Shown here piece after piece: positions 26,183 to 34,971 of a stretch of 64,000 nt of DNA. How positions within the stretch are numbered: the first letter of the stretch is position 1; each line of letters opens with the position of its first letter. Under the pieces are notes generated by a model that ran no database searches, was not told the origin of the DNA, and was given only the letters and a program-made list of their open reading frames with translations. The position numbers were made by a program, and so were the translations under genes. The stretch lies in contig NZ_FRAC01000008.1 of assembly GCF_900142215.1 (NCBI RefSeq), positions 231,028 to 295,027 of the forward strand, given 5' to 3'. This stretch comes from Anaerocolumna jejuensis DSM 15929 (GTDB lineage Bacteria; Bacillota; Clostridia; Lachnospirales; Lachnospiraceae).

Positions 26183-27889
26183 TTATCTGCAGTGTTTTAA
26201 AGCTTCTTCTATTTCGTTTCCGGTACGTAATAAAAATATTTTTTTCACTAAATTCTCACAATCCGCTTTTGAAAGCCCTTGGATCTGTTCTCTTATGGGA
26301 AGAATAGAAACCGGTGACATACTAAGCTCATCCAGTCCCAGACCCACCCAAATTGGGAGCAGTGCCTTATCCGCTGCAGCTTCTCCGCAGATACCTGCCC
26401 ATATTCCATTTTCGTGAGCACTATCCACGATCTTTTTAACCAATCGGAGTACCGCCGGATCATACTGGGAGTATAGATGAGCGACCTTCCCGTTCATACG
26501 GTCGACCGCCATGGTGTACTGAATCAGATCGTTGGTTCCGATGCTGAAAAAATCAACTTCCTTTGCAAAAACATCCGCCATCAGGGCAGCAGCAGGTGTT
26601 TCCATCATCATTCCGACCGGTACGCTTTCATTGAAAGCAGCACCTTCTCTTCTTAATTCCCCTTTTACTTCCTCCAGTATCTGTTTCGCCTGCACCAATT
26701 CCTCTATGGATACGATCATGGGAAACATAATATGGATATTGCCAAATTCACTTGCCCGGAGCAAGGCTCTTAGCTGGACTTTCCAGAATGGTACACGGTC
26801 CAGGCAGAGGCGGATGGCCCGATAACCCAAAAAAGGATTTTCTTCCTTGGGTATCCTAAGATAATCAACTTCCTTATCTCCTCCGATGTCCAAGGTCCGG
26901 ATAACAACCGGTCTGCCCTGCATTTTTTCCGCAGTTTCTTTATATGCGGCAAACTGCTCCTCTTCTGTCGGTGAATCCTCCCTGTTCATATACAGGAATT
27001 CCGTCCGGAACAGTCCGATACTTTGTCCGTCCTGCTGCTGCACTTTATCCGCATCCTCCGGAGCCCCTATATTTCCTGCCAATAAAACCTCATAACCATC
27101 CTTCGTAATGGATTTTGTTCCTTTTAACTTTTCCAGCCGAAGCTTCTTTTGACGGAAAGTTTCCTGTTTCTCTCGGTAATCCTCAAGGATTTCTTCCGTT
27201 ACCTCCAGCTCTATATTTCCTTCTTCTCCATCGAAAGCCAGCAGCTGTCCGTTATTTACAAGGGAAGTAATCCGGGGACAGATACAGAAAGGAATGCCAA
27301 GCATCCTGGCTATAATAGCTGCATGGGAAGTCGGACCTCCGGTTTCATTAATGATTCCCAAAACAAGCTCGGGTTTCATCTGCGCCGTGTCGGAGGGTGC
27401 CAAATCATCCGATATCATTATGGAGGGTTCCGTAAGCTTAAGAGAACCCGCATTTACATCCCCTTTCAGTATCCTGATTACCCTGCCGCTGATATCTTTA
27501 ATATCCATTGCCCTTTCCCGCATGTATTCATCATCCATGGCTTCAAAAATCTTAACAAAGTTATCCCTTACCGTTTTGACCGCCCATTCCGAAGTACAGC
27601 CCGACTCTTCCAGAACACTTTCTACGCCCTTAACAAATTCCGTATCATTTAGCATTTCTATATGGGCTAAAAATATAGAAGCCTCCTGCTCCCCCTTCGA
27701 ATGAAGCATTTCCTGATAAATTTCTTCCACTTGTTTTACTGCCAGCTCTCTGGAAGCCTGGAATCTTTTCTTTTCCTCGTCTTTGCTTTCCGCCTTTGTA
27801 AAGGTTATTTCCTCTGAAACTGCCTTTTTTAAATATACCTTACCGATTGCTATCCCAGATGAAATGGGAACTCCCTTTATGGTATTCAT
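26183..27889 (-). CDS. ptsI: PTS Enzyme I (PEP-protein phosphotransferase)
   Basis: A 568-residue Enzyme I, transferring phosphate from PEP to HPr in the cytoplasm. The phospho-His lies in 'GGPTSHAAIIARMLGIPF'; PEP-binding motifs include 'IRTLDIGGDKEVDYL' and 'FFSIGTNDLIQYTMAVDR', and the C-terminal catalytic Cys is in 'GICGEAA'. The open frame starts at 27916, but AGGAGAT is spaced correctly for the ATG at 27889, giving the usual 'NTIKGVPISSGIAIG' beginning and a 10-nt gap after ptsH. Full family length; no residue appears missing. Confidence 0.95.
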   Translation of the reverse strand: MNTIKGVPISSGIAIGKVYLKKAVSEEITFTKAESKDEEKKRFQASRELAVKQVEEIYQEMLHSKGEQEASIFLAHIEMLNDTEFVKGVESVLEESGCTSEWAVKTVRDNFVKIFEAMDDEYMRERAMDIKDISGRVIRILKGDVNAGSLKLTEPSIMISDDLAPSDTAQMKPELVLGIINETGGPTSHAAIIARMLGIPFCICPRITSLVNNGQLLAFDGEEGNIELEVTEEILEDYREKQETFRQKKLRLEKLKGTKSITKDGYEVLLAGNIGAPEDADKVQQQDGQSIGLFRTEFLYMNREDSPTEEEQFAAYKETAEKMQGRPVVIRTLDIGGDKEVDYLRIPKEENPFLGYRAIRLCLDRVPFWKVQLRALLRASEFGNIHIMFPMIVSIEELVQAKQILEEVKGELRREGAAFNESVPVGMMMETPAAALMADVFAKEVDFFSIGTNDLIQYTMAVDRMNGKVAHLYSQYDPAVLRLVKKIVDSAHENGIWAGICGEAAADKALLPIWVGLGLDELSMSPVSILPIREQIQGLSKADCENLVKKIFLLRTGNEIEEALKHCR

Positions 27890-27899
27890 ATCTGATCTC

Positions 27900-28172
27900 C
27901 TATTCCCCGCAACCACTCTTTACAAACTCTTCAATTGCTTTAATTGCTTCCTTTTCATCTTTTCCTTTCGCTTCAAAGGTCAGCTCATCACCCTTTACCG
28001 CTCCTAAAGCCATGACAGATAAAATGCTTTTTGGCTGGTGCTTTTCGGAAGCATTTCCATTTTTATAAAAATCAATATCACATTCAAATCCTTTTACCAG
28101 TTTGGTAAGTAAACTTGCCGGCCTTGCATGTAATCCTACCGGATTTGTTACGGTTACTGTTACTTTTTCCAT
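27900..28172 (-). CDS. ptsH: Phosphocarrier protein HPr
   Basis: A 90-residue HPr. The phospho-His is His15 in 'GLHARPA', and the regulatory Ser (Ser46 in other HPr proteins) is Ser49 in 'PKSILSVMALG', so HPr kinase/CcpA signalling is likely possible. A three-residue insertion precedes that Ser. It is the first gene of a ptsH-ptsI-MCP unit with promoter cassette F1 directly upstream. Confidence 0.95.
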   Translation of the reverse strand: MEKVTVTVTNPVGLHARPASLLTKLVKGFECDIDFYKNGNASEKHQPKSILSVMALGAVKGDELTFEAKGKDEKEAIKAIEEFVKSGCGE

Positions 28173-28228
28173 AGTAATCTCTCCTCTTCCTCTTTGTATT
28201 AAATAAAGGTAACAACTGTTTCGTTCCT

Positions 28229-28312
28229 GTAAAATAAGTATAGATAGAAATAAAGTTTCTGTAAAGAAAAAGAAAATGAGTTATGTCCGGTTCGTATATG
28301 ACATAACTCATT
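28229..28312 (-). promoter_or_regulatory. Duplicated promoter/dyad cassette F1 (upstream of ptsH)
   Basis: On the minus strand a perfect 11-bp dyad TGAGTTATGTC-N12-GACATAACTCA (28277-28310) is followed by a T-rich tract, then TTTACA (28260-28265), a 17-bp spacer containing AGAAA-N5-TTTCT, and TATACT (28237-28242). The dyad can end transcripts of the regulator gene, whose stop codon is inside it, and may also be an activator site. Most of the 84 bp recurs at 31552-31635. Confidence 0.75.
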
Positions 28313-30422
28313 TAATATTGGCATCCAATACTTTACTTTGAATAAAATTATCTAAAATTGCATTTAATTCAATGATGATTTCTTCTCTGCCGCTTTGTTT
28401 TAAGGTTAAGGAAAAGTCACTGCTGATTATTTTTCTGGTAATTTCGTTTATTAATTCCAGTACACAACCTTCCGTATCCACAGGCATTGACAGAAAAATA
28501 AAGGTGTCCGCTTTTTGTATATTTCCATCTTTACCAATACTTCCAATGGAACTTTTAAGCCTCAGGACAGCCATACCGGGTTCTCTGACCGCCTCTGACC
28601 GGAGGTGATATAAAACCATTCTTTTCCTGCTTAGAATCGCAGACCCCTTCTGTTCCTTATTTTCCATGTTCTTTTCCATCTGAAACCTGTCCGCACCCGA
28701 TACCGCCAGGGACCGGCTGACGAAATGACTTAGCATCTCCTCATTTTCCGCAGCAACCTGTTCGATAAACAGGAAATTATCTATAATCTGTAATATATAA
28801 CGACTGTATTGTTTCAGTTTATTCAGCTTTTCCTTAAACTGGGCCGTTCTTATCCTGCCGTAATTCACATTTACCGGCAAAAAGTTATCCAATACATCCC
28901 GTATATGCCTCTTGTCAGCTTCATTCAGGATAGGATTTACCAGGATAAAAGGAAGTTTTGTAATCTGTAATTCTACCGTGGCAATAATGAGATCGATATG
29001 CTTTTGTGTTAACTGGGCAATGTCCATGTCCATAACAGAAATAATGGAGGAAATCCGGATACCAGGAAATACCCGTTCAATTTCTGATACCAGTAACTGC
29101 GCCGCACCAATGTCATTCGTGCATACAACTACCGCCCGGTATATCTGAAGAGTATTACTTTTTTCTTCTTTCACAGCTGCACCGATATGAGTGGCCAGAT
29201 ATGCGACTTCATCTTCCGGTATAGCAACCCCCTCTCTTTCTTCGATAAATTGCGCACATTTTCCGGCCGTCTGAAATAAATCCGGATACATGTCCTTAAT
29301 ATCCTCTAATAAGGGATTCATAATATCCAGATGCATTCTTATTCGGTATATAGCCATTTTAAGATGCCCTGCCAGACCCTTAAGCAATTTTTCATTATCC
29401 TCAAGATAGATACCGGTTTCCCTTTCGGCAATGTAAATAACTTCCTTGGTCAATTCCATAATCTCAAGGTCCTGCCTGTCCTGCCCGGAATCCATTCCTT
29501 GCCTTTCCTGTATTTCGGCACCTTTGATATGGATAACAAGGTACTTGATTTCTTCTTCCGGAACTGCATAGGACAAAGGGTTTTCATGGGAAATGAACCA
29601 CTCTTTTACCAAGTTATATAATTTATCCTCAGGCACAGCTTTTACCTGCTCATCAATATCATGGATAAACATGCCTATAAAGCATCGGTGGATCGTTACA
29701 CTGATTCTTATTACCAGAGCGATGTAAGAATTATCAGCGAACTGGCAGCCCATCTGGGTTTCCACCTTCTTAAGGAGCTGTTCGGCCAGTATCAGATTAT
29801 TGACATCTATTATATCAAGTATCCCCTGGTTTATTCTGGTTTTAATCAGCTCCAGGTTAAAGGCCTCTTTTGCTTTATTAAATATGATATTGATCAACTC
29901 CGCTTCATGGACCTGATCATAAATAAGAGTAATGATTGCACTCCTGACAGATATTTCATTTCCTTCCACATACACCCCAAGCCCCGGTTTTTTATTAATC
30001 TTTAACCGGAATTTGTCCATCCAGGTATCAAGCTTGTCTAAATCCGCACTGATGGTACCTTCCGTAACCTCCAGTAACATGGTCAGGGTATACAGCTTGG
30101 TTATCCCGGGATTTTTCAAAAGCTCTGCTTTTAGTAAAGTGAGCCTTTGCTCCGGCGAATAGACCAGATTCGACTTCTCACTCTTTATTTCACTTTTTAA
30201 AGCTTCTCTCTCTTTATCTTTTAGACTGATTCGGATTCCGCTGCCCTTTTTCTTTTCCAGGGCAATGCCCTTGCTGTTCAGCCAGTTCTCTATAGGAATC
30301 AATTCCCGGAGGACTGTCCTCGAGCTTACCTTTACAGTCTCAGCAATATACCGTACCGTTATATAATTATCTTCTTCTAAAAGAAGTAATATCAGCTTTT
30401 TATTCCGTGGTGTCAGCTTCAT
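28308..30422 (-). CDS. PRD-containing transcriptional regulator with EIIB/EIIA-like domains
   Basis: A 704-residue MtlR/LicR-type regulator. The N-terminal winged helices include 'NKKLILLLLEEDNYITVRYIAETVKVSSRTVLREL'-type HTH (residues ~8-40) and a second HTH near 95-120. Two PRD domains follow (~180-390), then an EIIB-like domain (~410-500) with its Cys in 'VVCTNDIGAAQLL', and an EIIA-like C-terminus with a candidate active His in 'VLYHLRSEAV'. Such proteins are PTS-controlled activators. GGGAGG is correctly spaced for the ATG at 30422 rather than 30428. It lies between the HAD gene and ptsH; no sugar-specific EII is adjacent, so it may tune the general PTS genes. Confidence 0.88.
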   Translation of the reverse strand: MKLTPRNKKLILLLLEEDNYITVRYIAETVKVSSRTVLRELIPIENWLNSKGIALEKKKGSGIRISLKDKEREALKSEIKSEKSNLVYSPEQRLTLLKAELLKNPGITKLYTLTMLLEVTEGTISADLDKLDTWMDKFRLKINKKPGLGVYVEGNEISVRSAIITLIYDQVHEAELINIIFNKAKEAFNLELIKTRINQGILDIIDVNNLILAEQLLKKVETQMGCQFADNSYIALVIRISVTIHRCFIGMFIHDIDEQVKAVPEDKLYNLVKEWFISHENPLSYAVPEEEIKYLVIHIKGAEIQERQGMDSGQDRQDLEIMELTKEVIYIAERETGIYLEDNEKLLKGLAGHLKMAIYRIRMHLDIMNPLLEDIKDMYPDLFQTAGKCAQFIEEREGVAIPEDEVAYLATHIGAAVKEEKSNTLQIYRAVVVCTNDIGAAQLLVSEIERVFPGIRISSIISVMDMDIAQLTQKHIDLIIATVELQITKLPFILVNPILNEADKRHIRDVLDNFLPVNVNYGRIRTAQFKEKLNKLKQYSRYILQIIDNFLFIEQVAAENEEMLSHFVSRSLAVSGADRFQMEKNMENKEQKGSAILSRKRMVLYHLRSEAVREPGMAVLRLKSSIGSIGKDGNIQKADTFIFLSMPVDTEGCVLELINEITRKIISSDFSLTLKQSGREEIIIELNAILDNFIQSKVLDANIK

Positions 30423-30516
30423 GGACATCCCTCCCCTCTTCTTCCGGTCTTAAGTTTCTGAGATTTCTGTTATACTTAATTTCCTATGTTTTAGCGAAAT
30501 GTTATTCTCTCCATTT

Positions 30517-31416
30517 TTACTTTTTCCGAATGTCTCCTATGTTACCGTCCAGCAGACAGTTAATCGCATACGCGACTCCGTGCTGATCACAGTCCGTTGT
30601 GACGTATTTTGCTGCTTTTTTTAATTGTTCCATAGCATTTTCCATAGCAACAGTAACTCCATAATCCATCGATATCATGGAATAATCATTCATACTGTCT
30701 CCTATGGTCATAACCTCCTTCATCTTATAACCACGCTGTTCGATAAAATCCCGAAGAACAAGTCCTTTCTGAGCCTTTGCGTGAGTTATTTCCAAATTTG
30801 TTATATAAGAGGACGCAGATGCTATATCTGGAATCTGCCGGATTTCACAGTCCAATTGATTTAAAATTTGTTGATTGCTGCCAATGATGAATAATTTATA
30901 TACGGGGGCCCCTTTTAAAAACAATGTGTCCAATGTAGATACTGCCACAGTCCTCTTCTTCAGCATTTGAATCAGAGAGCGGCCATCCCTGTGACCTGTT
31001 TCCCTTTCGGCTCTCTTTTCTTCATGAAGTGCCATTTCCCGTAAACGCAGGCTTTCTTCCATTTCCAGCTGATTTCCAATCATATAGTCTTGTTCTATCG
31101 TATTGAGTATTACGGATACAGGATAAGACGAAGCACATTTCATAACCTTAAATATATTATCCCTGGTAAGTGGAATTGAACTTAGCAGCTCTCCCTGGCT
31201 GGATATTGTCTGTGCTCCGCTTAATGTAATATATCCATCTGCCAGATTTTCACTTTCCAATACAGTAATGGCATCCTTATATTTTCTCCCAGTTGAAATC
31301 AAAAACATAATTCCCGACTCTCTTGCTCTCATTATGGCCTTTTTATTCTCCAATGACAAACGATGTTCTCGATTTAATAGTGTTCCATCAATATCAGATG
31401 CAATAACTTTTATCAT
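30517..31416 (-). CDS. Cof-type HAD-superfamily hydrolase
   Basis: A 299-residue HAD phosphatase. Motif I 'ASDIDGTLLN' (nucleophile Asp8), motif II 'STG', a C2B cap, and motif III/IV 'TIGDSMNDYSMI'. The family removes phosphate from sugar phosphates or flavin precursors. It starts with a good GGAGG site and precedes the PRD regulator gene by 94 nt; both may be driven by cassette F2. A link to sugar-phosphate detoxification is inference. Confidence 0.88.
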   Translation of the reverse strand: MIKVIASDIDGTLLNREHRLSLENKKAIMRARESGIMFLISTGRKYKDAITVLESENLADGYITLSGAQTISSQGELLSSIPLTRDNIFKVMKCASSYPVSVILNTIEQDYMIGNQLEMEESLRLREMALHEEKRAERETGHRDGRSLIQMLKKRTVAVSTLDTLFLKGAPVYKLFIIGSNQQILNQLDCEIRQIPDIASASSYITNLEITHAKAQKGLVLRDFIEQRGYKMKEVMTIGDSMNDYSMISMDYGVTVAMENAMEQLKKAAKYVTTDCDQHGVAYAINCLLDGNIGDIRKK

Positions 31417-31551
31417 GCTTCATCCTCCAATGTCTAAAAAGCTAGTACAAATTGATACGGTATATTATTATTGTAAACTTTAAACTATATATACTGAGTA
31501 ACGGCTTTACTCCTGACTAACAATATAATTTACCCAGTATAATAGGTTACC

Positions 31552-31635
31552 GTAAGAAAAGTATAAATAGAAATAACGTTTCTGTAAAGTGGAAGAAAAT
31601 GAGTTATGTCCGTTCCGTATATGACAAAATTCCTT
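31552..31635 (-). promoter_or_regulatory. Duplicated promoter/dyad cassette F2 (upstream of the HAD gene)
   Basis: Near-copy of F1: proximal half-site GACATAACTCA intact (31600-31610), distal half decayed (GGAATTTTGTC), TTTACA (31583-31588), 17-bp spacer with AGAAA-N5-TTTCT, TATACT (31560-31565). Here it cannot form the terminator, so the conserved half-site plus promoter points to a binding site. The remaining bases of the 31417-31774 gap are AT-rich; AAAAGCAGCTTTT near 31680 is a small palindrome. Confidence 0.7.
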
Positions 31636-31774
31636 TTATAATTAAATAAGCCGCCCTTTCGTAGCCAAAAGTTACAAAAAAGCAGCTTTTATTTTATATT
31701 TCCTGGGAAGCTCCTGTATATTCGCAGAAACCATTCTTACTTGACAATGCTCAATAACTAAAAACATCCCTCAA

Positions 31775-32305
31775 CTACACATTTGCTTTCAAATTACCAA
31801 ACAGTTCTTTCAAAATTATTTCTGCACATTCCTCAGGTGTGTTACTATGAGTTTCCACCTTGCAGCTATACGTAATACCTTCTGCCATTATCGCATTTTG
31901 CTCCTCTGATTGGTTTTCATACCTATCTCCGCGCTGGATATTCCTTTTACGGCATATCTCTAAAGGACAATATACTTCAACAATATCAAGCGGGTTCTCC
32001 TTTAATATCGTTCTTAGCTGTTCATAATGCGGTTTTAGCTCAGGCTGTTCAACCAAAATACCATCTATAATAACATTTTTCCCTTGATCAGAGAATAATT
32101 TAGCGGTGTGATACATCATAATAATTACATCACTTAAATACTTCCAGTAATTCTCTCGAAGATATTTTTCACCAACCATTTCCTCAAATAAATCATTTGC
32201 CACAACATAAAAAAACACCTCTTTTCTTGATTGTAATGCATCTACAATTGAGGTCTTTCCTGCACTTGTAACTCCATTTAGGAATATAATTCTTCCCTTA
32301 TCCAT
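31775..32305 (-). CDS. Chloramphenicol phosphotransferase-like kinase
   Basis: A 176-residue P-loop protein. 'IIFLNGVTSAGKTSIVDALQ' is close to the CPT-family Walker A, 'NVIIDGILVEQP' is the Walker B/acidic strand, and 'EICRKRNIQRGDR' resembles the lid with catalytic Arg. The family O-phosphorylates small molecules; whether chloramphenicol is a substrate cannot be said. Repeat element D lies about 65 nt upstream with TATAAT facing the gene. Confidence 0.78.
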   Translation of the reverse strand: MDKGRIIFLNGVTSAGKTSIVDALQSRKEVFFYVVANDLFEEMVGEKYLRENYWKYLSDVIIMMYHTAKLFSDQGKNVIIDGILVEQPELKPHYEQLRTILKENPLDIVEVYCPLEICRKRNIQRGDRYENQSEEQNAIMAEGITYSCKVETHSNTPEECAEIILKELFGNLKANV

Positions 32306-32370
32306 AGCATTTTCCCGCTTTCTATTTATGTATCACAAATTTAGAATACTTTTTCATTCCTCGTAATTTT

Positions 32371-32460
32371 CTTTCATTATACACGTTTTTACAGTACATT
32401 TCCATCTATAAATAAAAGGTTAAGACAGGCCCTTTTATCGACCAATCTCAACCCCCTGAT
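32371..32460 (-). repeat. Dispersed terminator/promoter-like element, copy D
   Basis: On the minus strand it begins ATCAGGGGGTTGAGA, pairs GGTTGAGA with TCTTAACC, runs into TTTTATTT, then carries the conserved TGGAAA block and TATAAT (32376-32381). It lies between a small unknown gene and the CPT-like kinase gene. Confidence 0.65.
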
Positions 32461-32493
32461 TATGATGATACTCTCAAAAGAAGCAGCATAGAC

Positions 32494-32793
32494 TCATTTA
32501 TCTTCCTCTTCTGTTTTAGAGCTATCCGCTTTAACATCCAATTTATGAGCATTAATTGAAATATCCACTCTATTCATTAAAGCCTGCCATTGCTTTTCAG
32601 ACATCTTAATATTTTTTTCTTGATCATTTTCTAAATCTTCATGAATCTTTTCCTTGATTTTTAACTTCCAATTCAATACCTCTTTTTTAAATACTTCAGA
32701 CATATTTGTCTCTGTATCACTGCTATATTTTGTACCCACTTTTTTTGATGATGCATCCGTATAGCAGTATTCATCAAGTCCTGTTATATCCAT
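32494..32793 (-). CDS. Small acidic protein of unknown function
   Basis: I do not recognise this 99-residue protein. It is hydrophilic, with a central 'SEVFKKEVLNWKLKIKEKI' helix and 'MSEKQWQALMNRVD', ending in an acidic Lys/Glu/Asp-rich tail. No signal peptide or membrane segment. The frame opens at 32811, but GGGGAGG is spaced for the ATG at 32793, giving 'MDITGLDEYCYTD'. Codon use resembles the neighbours. Confidence 0.6.
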   Translation of the reverse strand: MDITGLDEYCYTDASSKKVGTKYSSDTETNMSEVFKKEVLNWKLKIKEKIHEDLENDQEKNIKMSEKQWQALMNRVDISINAHKLDVKADSSKTEEEDK

Positions 32794-32953
32794 AGCAATT
32801 TTCCTCCCCATATTATTAAAGACTACTTAATTCAAATCATTCTTGAATTAGAAATTTCATTGATTTTTCTTCATATAATATCGGCATAAATATAGTAAAT
32901 TTTTATAAAACAATTAATTTAATTTTCTAATCCATATGCTTCCGTCATTCATT

Positions 32954-33787
32954 TTATTTGTATTTTTCAAATTCATCCCTATGCTTTACAAAAAAATCGT
33001 AAAAATATCTTACGTTTTCAAGCTCCGTCCATTTTGCAGTTTCCATTTCACTCGAATCCAAATTATATATTTTTGCATTTAAAGTTCCAAGCATGAACGG
33101 AGAGTGGGTTGAGATAATAAACTGGTTTCCCAGAAATCTGGCCATTTTATTTATATTCTCTGCCAGTAATACTTGATTGGCTGGAGATAACGATACTTCT
33201 GGTTCATCTAACAGATAAAGTGCGTCAGTTCCTATATAATCATCCAGCATCTGTAGTGTTGTTTCCCCATTAGAATACTTTTCCTGCGCAAACTTAAGGT
33301 ACTCTATTTGTTCATACATTTTTTCTGAAGCTTTCAAGCTATGAATCTGCTCCTTTGCCATTCCCCTTCTAACGTGCTCGTATACATATCCATCTCTTAA
33401 AATCTGCTCCTGCTGGATTTTCTTAATTTCATATAAAATATCTTCACTCTTTATATATCTGCTGCCAAGTGGTATTTGTTCCAATTGCTTGCCTGCTTCA
33501 TCTTCTCCTAATTCATAATCACATTCCTGAATAAAATCAGAAAAGTAACGTGTTATCCCATATTTGTTATTCGTAGCAAATTCGCTTCCTTCTATTTGTA
33601 ACTTATTTGCTATAATATTAAGTACCGTAGATTTTCCAGAAGCATTATTTCCATACAAAAGAGTGATTGGCTGAAATAAAAATACCTTTTCAGATTTATT
33701 TGAAAATACGTTATAAGGATAGATATTGGGATTATTCACTCTCTTCTGAGATAGGGAAAAACTGCTTAAATATCTGATAATCTTCAC
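32954..33787 (-). CDS. Stand-alone AAA/ABC-type ATPase
   Basis: A 277-residue ATPase of the AAA_21/RecF-like group. Walker A 'GNNASGKST' near residue 46, ABC-like signature 'YSNGETTLQML', Walker B 'ALYLLDEPEVSLSP', and switch His in 'FIISTHSPFML'. No nuclease or membrane domain is fused and no obvious partner lies alongside. Similar lone ATPases occur both as housekeeping proteins and in phage defence. The start is GTG at 33787 with a purine-rich AAGGAAG directly before it, so the exact start is uncertain. Confidence 0.8.
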   Translation of the reverse strand: MKIIRYLSSFSLSQKRVNNPNIYPYNVFSNKSEKVFLFQPITLLYGNNASGKSTVLNIIANKLQIEGSEFATNNKYGITRYFSDFIQECDYELGEDEAGKQLEQIPLGSRYIKSEDILYEIKKIQQEQILRDGYVYEHVRRGMAKEQIHSLKASEKMYEQIEYLKFAQEKYSNGETTLQMLDDYIGTDALYLLDEPEVSLSPANQVLLAENINKMARFLGNQFIISTHSPFMLGTLNAKIYNLDSSEMETAKWTELENVRYFYDFFVKHRDEFEKYK

Positions 33788-33854
33788 CTTCCTTTCATCC
33801 TAATGGTTCAAGTATATACTATTTTTGCAAGCAGAACAAACCTTCCATGCAAAA

Positions 33855-33883
33855 ATCGCCGGAAACACTGAGTTTTCGGCGGT
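33855..33883 (-). terminator. Intrinsic terminator of the GNAT gene
   Basis: CGCCGAAAAC and GTTTCCGGCG pair around a 5-nt loop on the minus strand, followed by ATTTTTG, about 115 nt after the GNAT stop. It resembles the terminator after tsf in stem sequence. Confidence 0.7.
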
Positions 33884-33999
33884 CAAGCACTCTTTAAAGC
33901 ATGAAATTAGCTACCCATTGGCTTTGAGAACTATTGAACCCAAATATTGCATATATACGATTGGCGGGATGTTAGATATCTACATAATTGGAATTATCT

Positions 34000-34485
34000 T
34001 TACAATTTCATCTCATAATCCATCAATTTTCCAGCATATTCTTGATTCCATTCGCTTTCACGCTTTTGTATAAACTTAAATCCAACGCTCTCGTAATTCT
34101 TTTGTGCAGGCACTAATTGCTCATCAGTCGTCACTATAATTTTTTTAACATTTTTATTAGTCATTCGTTTAACAGCTTCTTGTAACTGCTTTTTTCCGAA
34201 ATCATTTCCTTTATACTTCGTTACAATGCAATTATGACCAATTTCTATGTATTCCGGAATATGTCTTGGATCCCAACATATAAAACCAATTGGAGTATTA
34301 TTTAAAGTTGTAATAAAGCCACATTCATCTGCTATTTGTAGATTATCATAAAAAAATTCATCCGCTTCTTTCCAGTTTGTTATCCAATCCCTTTCATATC
34401 TGCTATCAAAGGAATATCCATCTTTTAGTAATTGGTATATAATTCCTCTATGAAATTCACTGAATTTTCTAAATTCAATATTCAT
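34000..34485 (-). CDS. GNAT-family N-acetyltransferase
   Basis: A 161-residue acetyltransferase. 'PIGFICWDPRH' and 'IGHNCIVTKYKGNDFGKKQLQEAV' match the GNAT strand 4/CoA-binding loop (usual R/Q-x-x-G-x-G/A, here YKGNDFG, somewhat degenerate), and 'AQKNYESVGF' is the C-terminal signature. The frame opens at 34524, but GGAGG is 8 nt before the ATG at 34485. Substrate unknown; part of the 31.8-35.2 kb accessory stretch. Confidence 0.82.
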   Translation of the reverse strand: MNIEFRKFSEFHRGIIYQLLKDGYSFDSRYERDWITNWKEADEFFYDNLQIADECGFITTLNNTPIGFICWDPRHIPEYIEIGHNCIVTKYKGNDFGKKQLQEAVKRMTNKNVKKIIVTTDEQLVPAQKNYESVGFKFIQKRESEWNQEYAGKLMDYEMKL

Positions 34486-34615
34486 CCCTATTACCTCCAT
34501 AGCTTTATATTTGTCTTTACTCAATAGTAAAGCAAGATATATTTGTCTTTCTCTTTTATTATCTAAATATAATGGGTAGTACGTAGTCCCCTACAATATT
34601 GGATTTGCTATGAGC

Positions 34616-34963
34616 TTAATACTCACCATTATACTCATCATAATCAGAAACTGAAACAAAATCTATATGGTATGGGAAATAGACATTTCTACACTTAGGT
34701 AAGTTATCATTTAAGAAACCTATAATGTTTTCGGTCATATCTTTTGAAAAATATTTTTCGTTCAAAACTCCACCTAAAACAGCATCGTTACCTATGTATT
34801 GCACAAGTAAGAAACCATAACTCGGTTCAACGATTACCAAATCATGCAGGGACTTACCATATTCTTCATTTTTACTATCATAGAAACGAATCATACATGA
34901 GTTTTCAGTTTCAAAAAATTCCACATCATATGAACATCCGTGACTTATAAATTTCTTTTGCAT
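34616..34963 (-). CDS. Hypothetical protein
   Basis: Not recognised. About 115 residues, soluble, beta-rich in the first half, ending with acidic 'DYDEYNGEY'. An upstream GTG at 34993 extends the frame, but the site GGAGG stands 5 nt before the ATG at 34963, giving 'MQKKFISHGCSYDVEFF'. The ribosome site lies in what remains of the RhuM gene upstream, suggesting that the gene arrived by a deletion or insertion joining the two. Confidence 0.55.
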   Translation of the reverse strand: MQKKFISHGCSYDVEFFETENSCMIRFYDSKNEEYGKSLHDLVIVEPSYGFLLVQYIGNDAVLGGVLNEKYFSKDMTENIIGFLNDNLPKCRNVYFPYHIDFVSVSDYDEYNGEY

Positions 34964-34971
34964 TGGAACCT

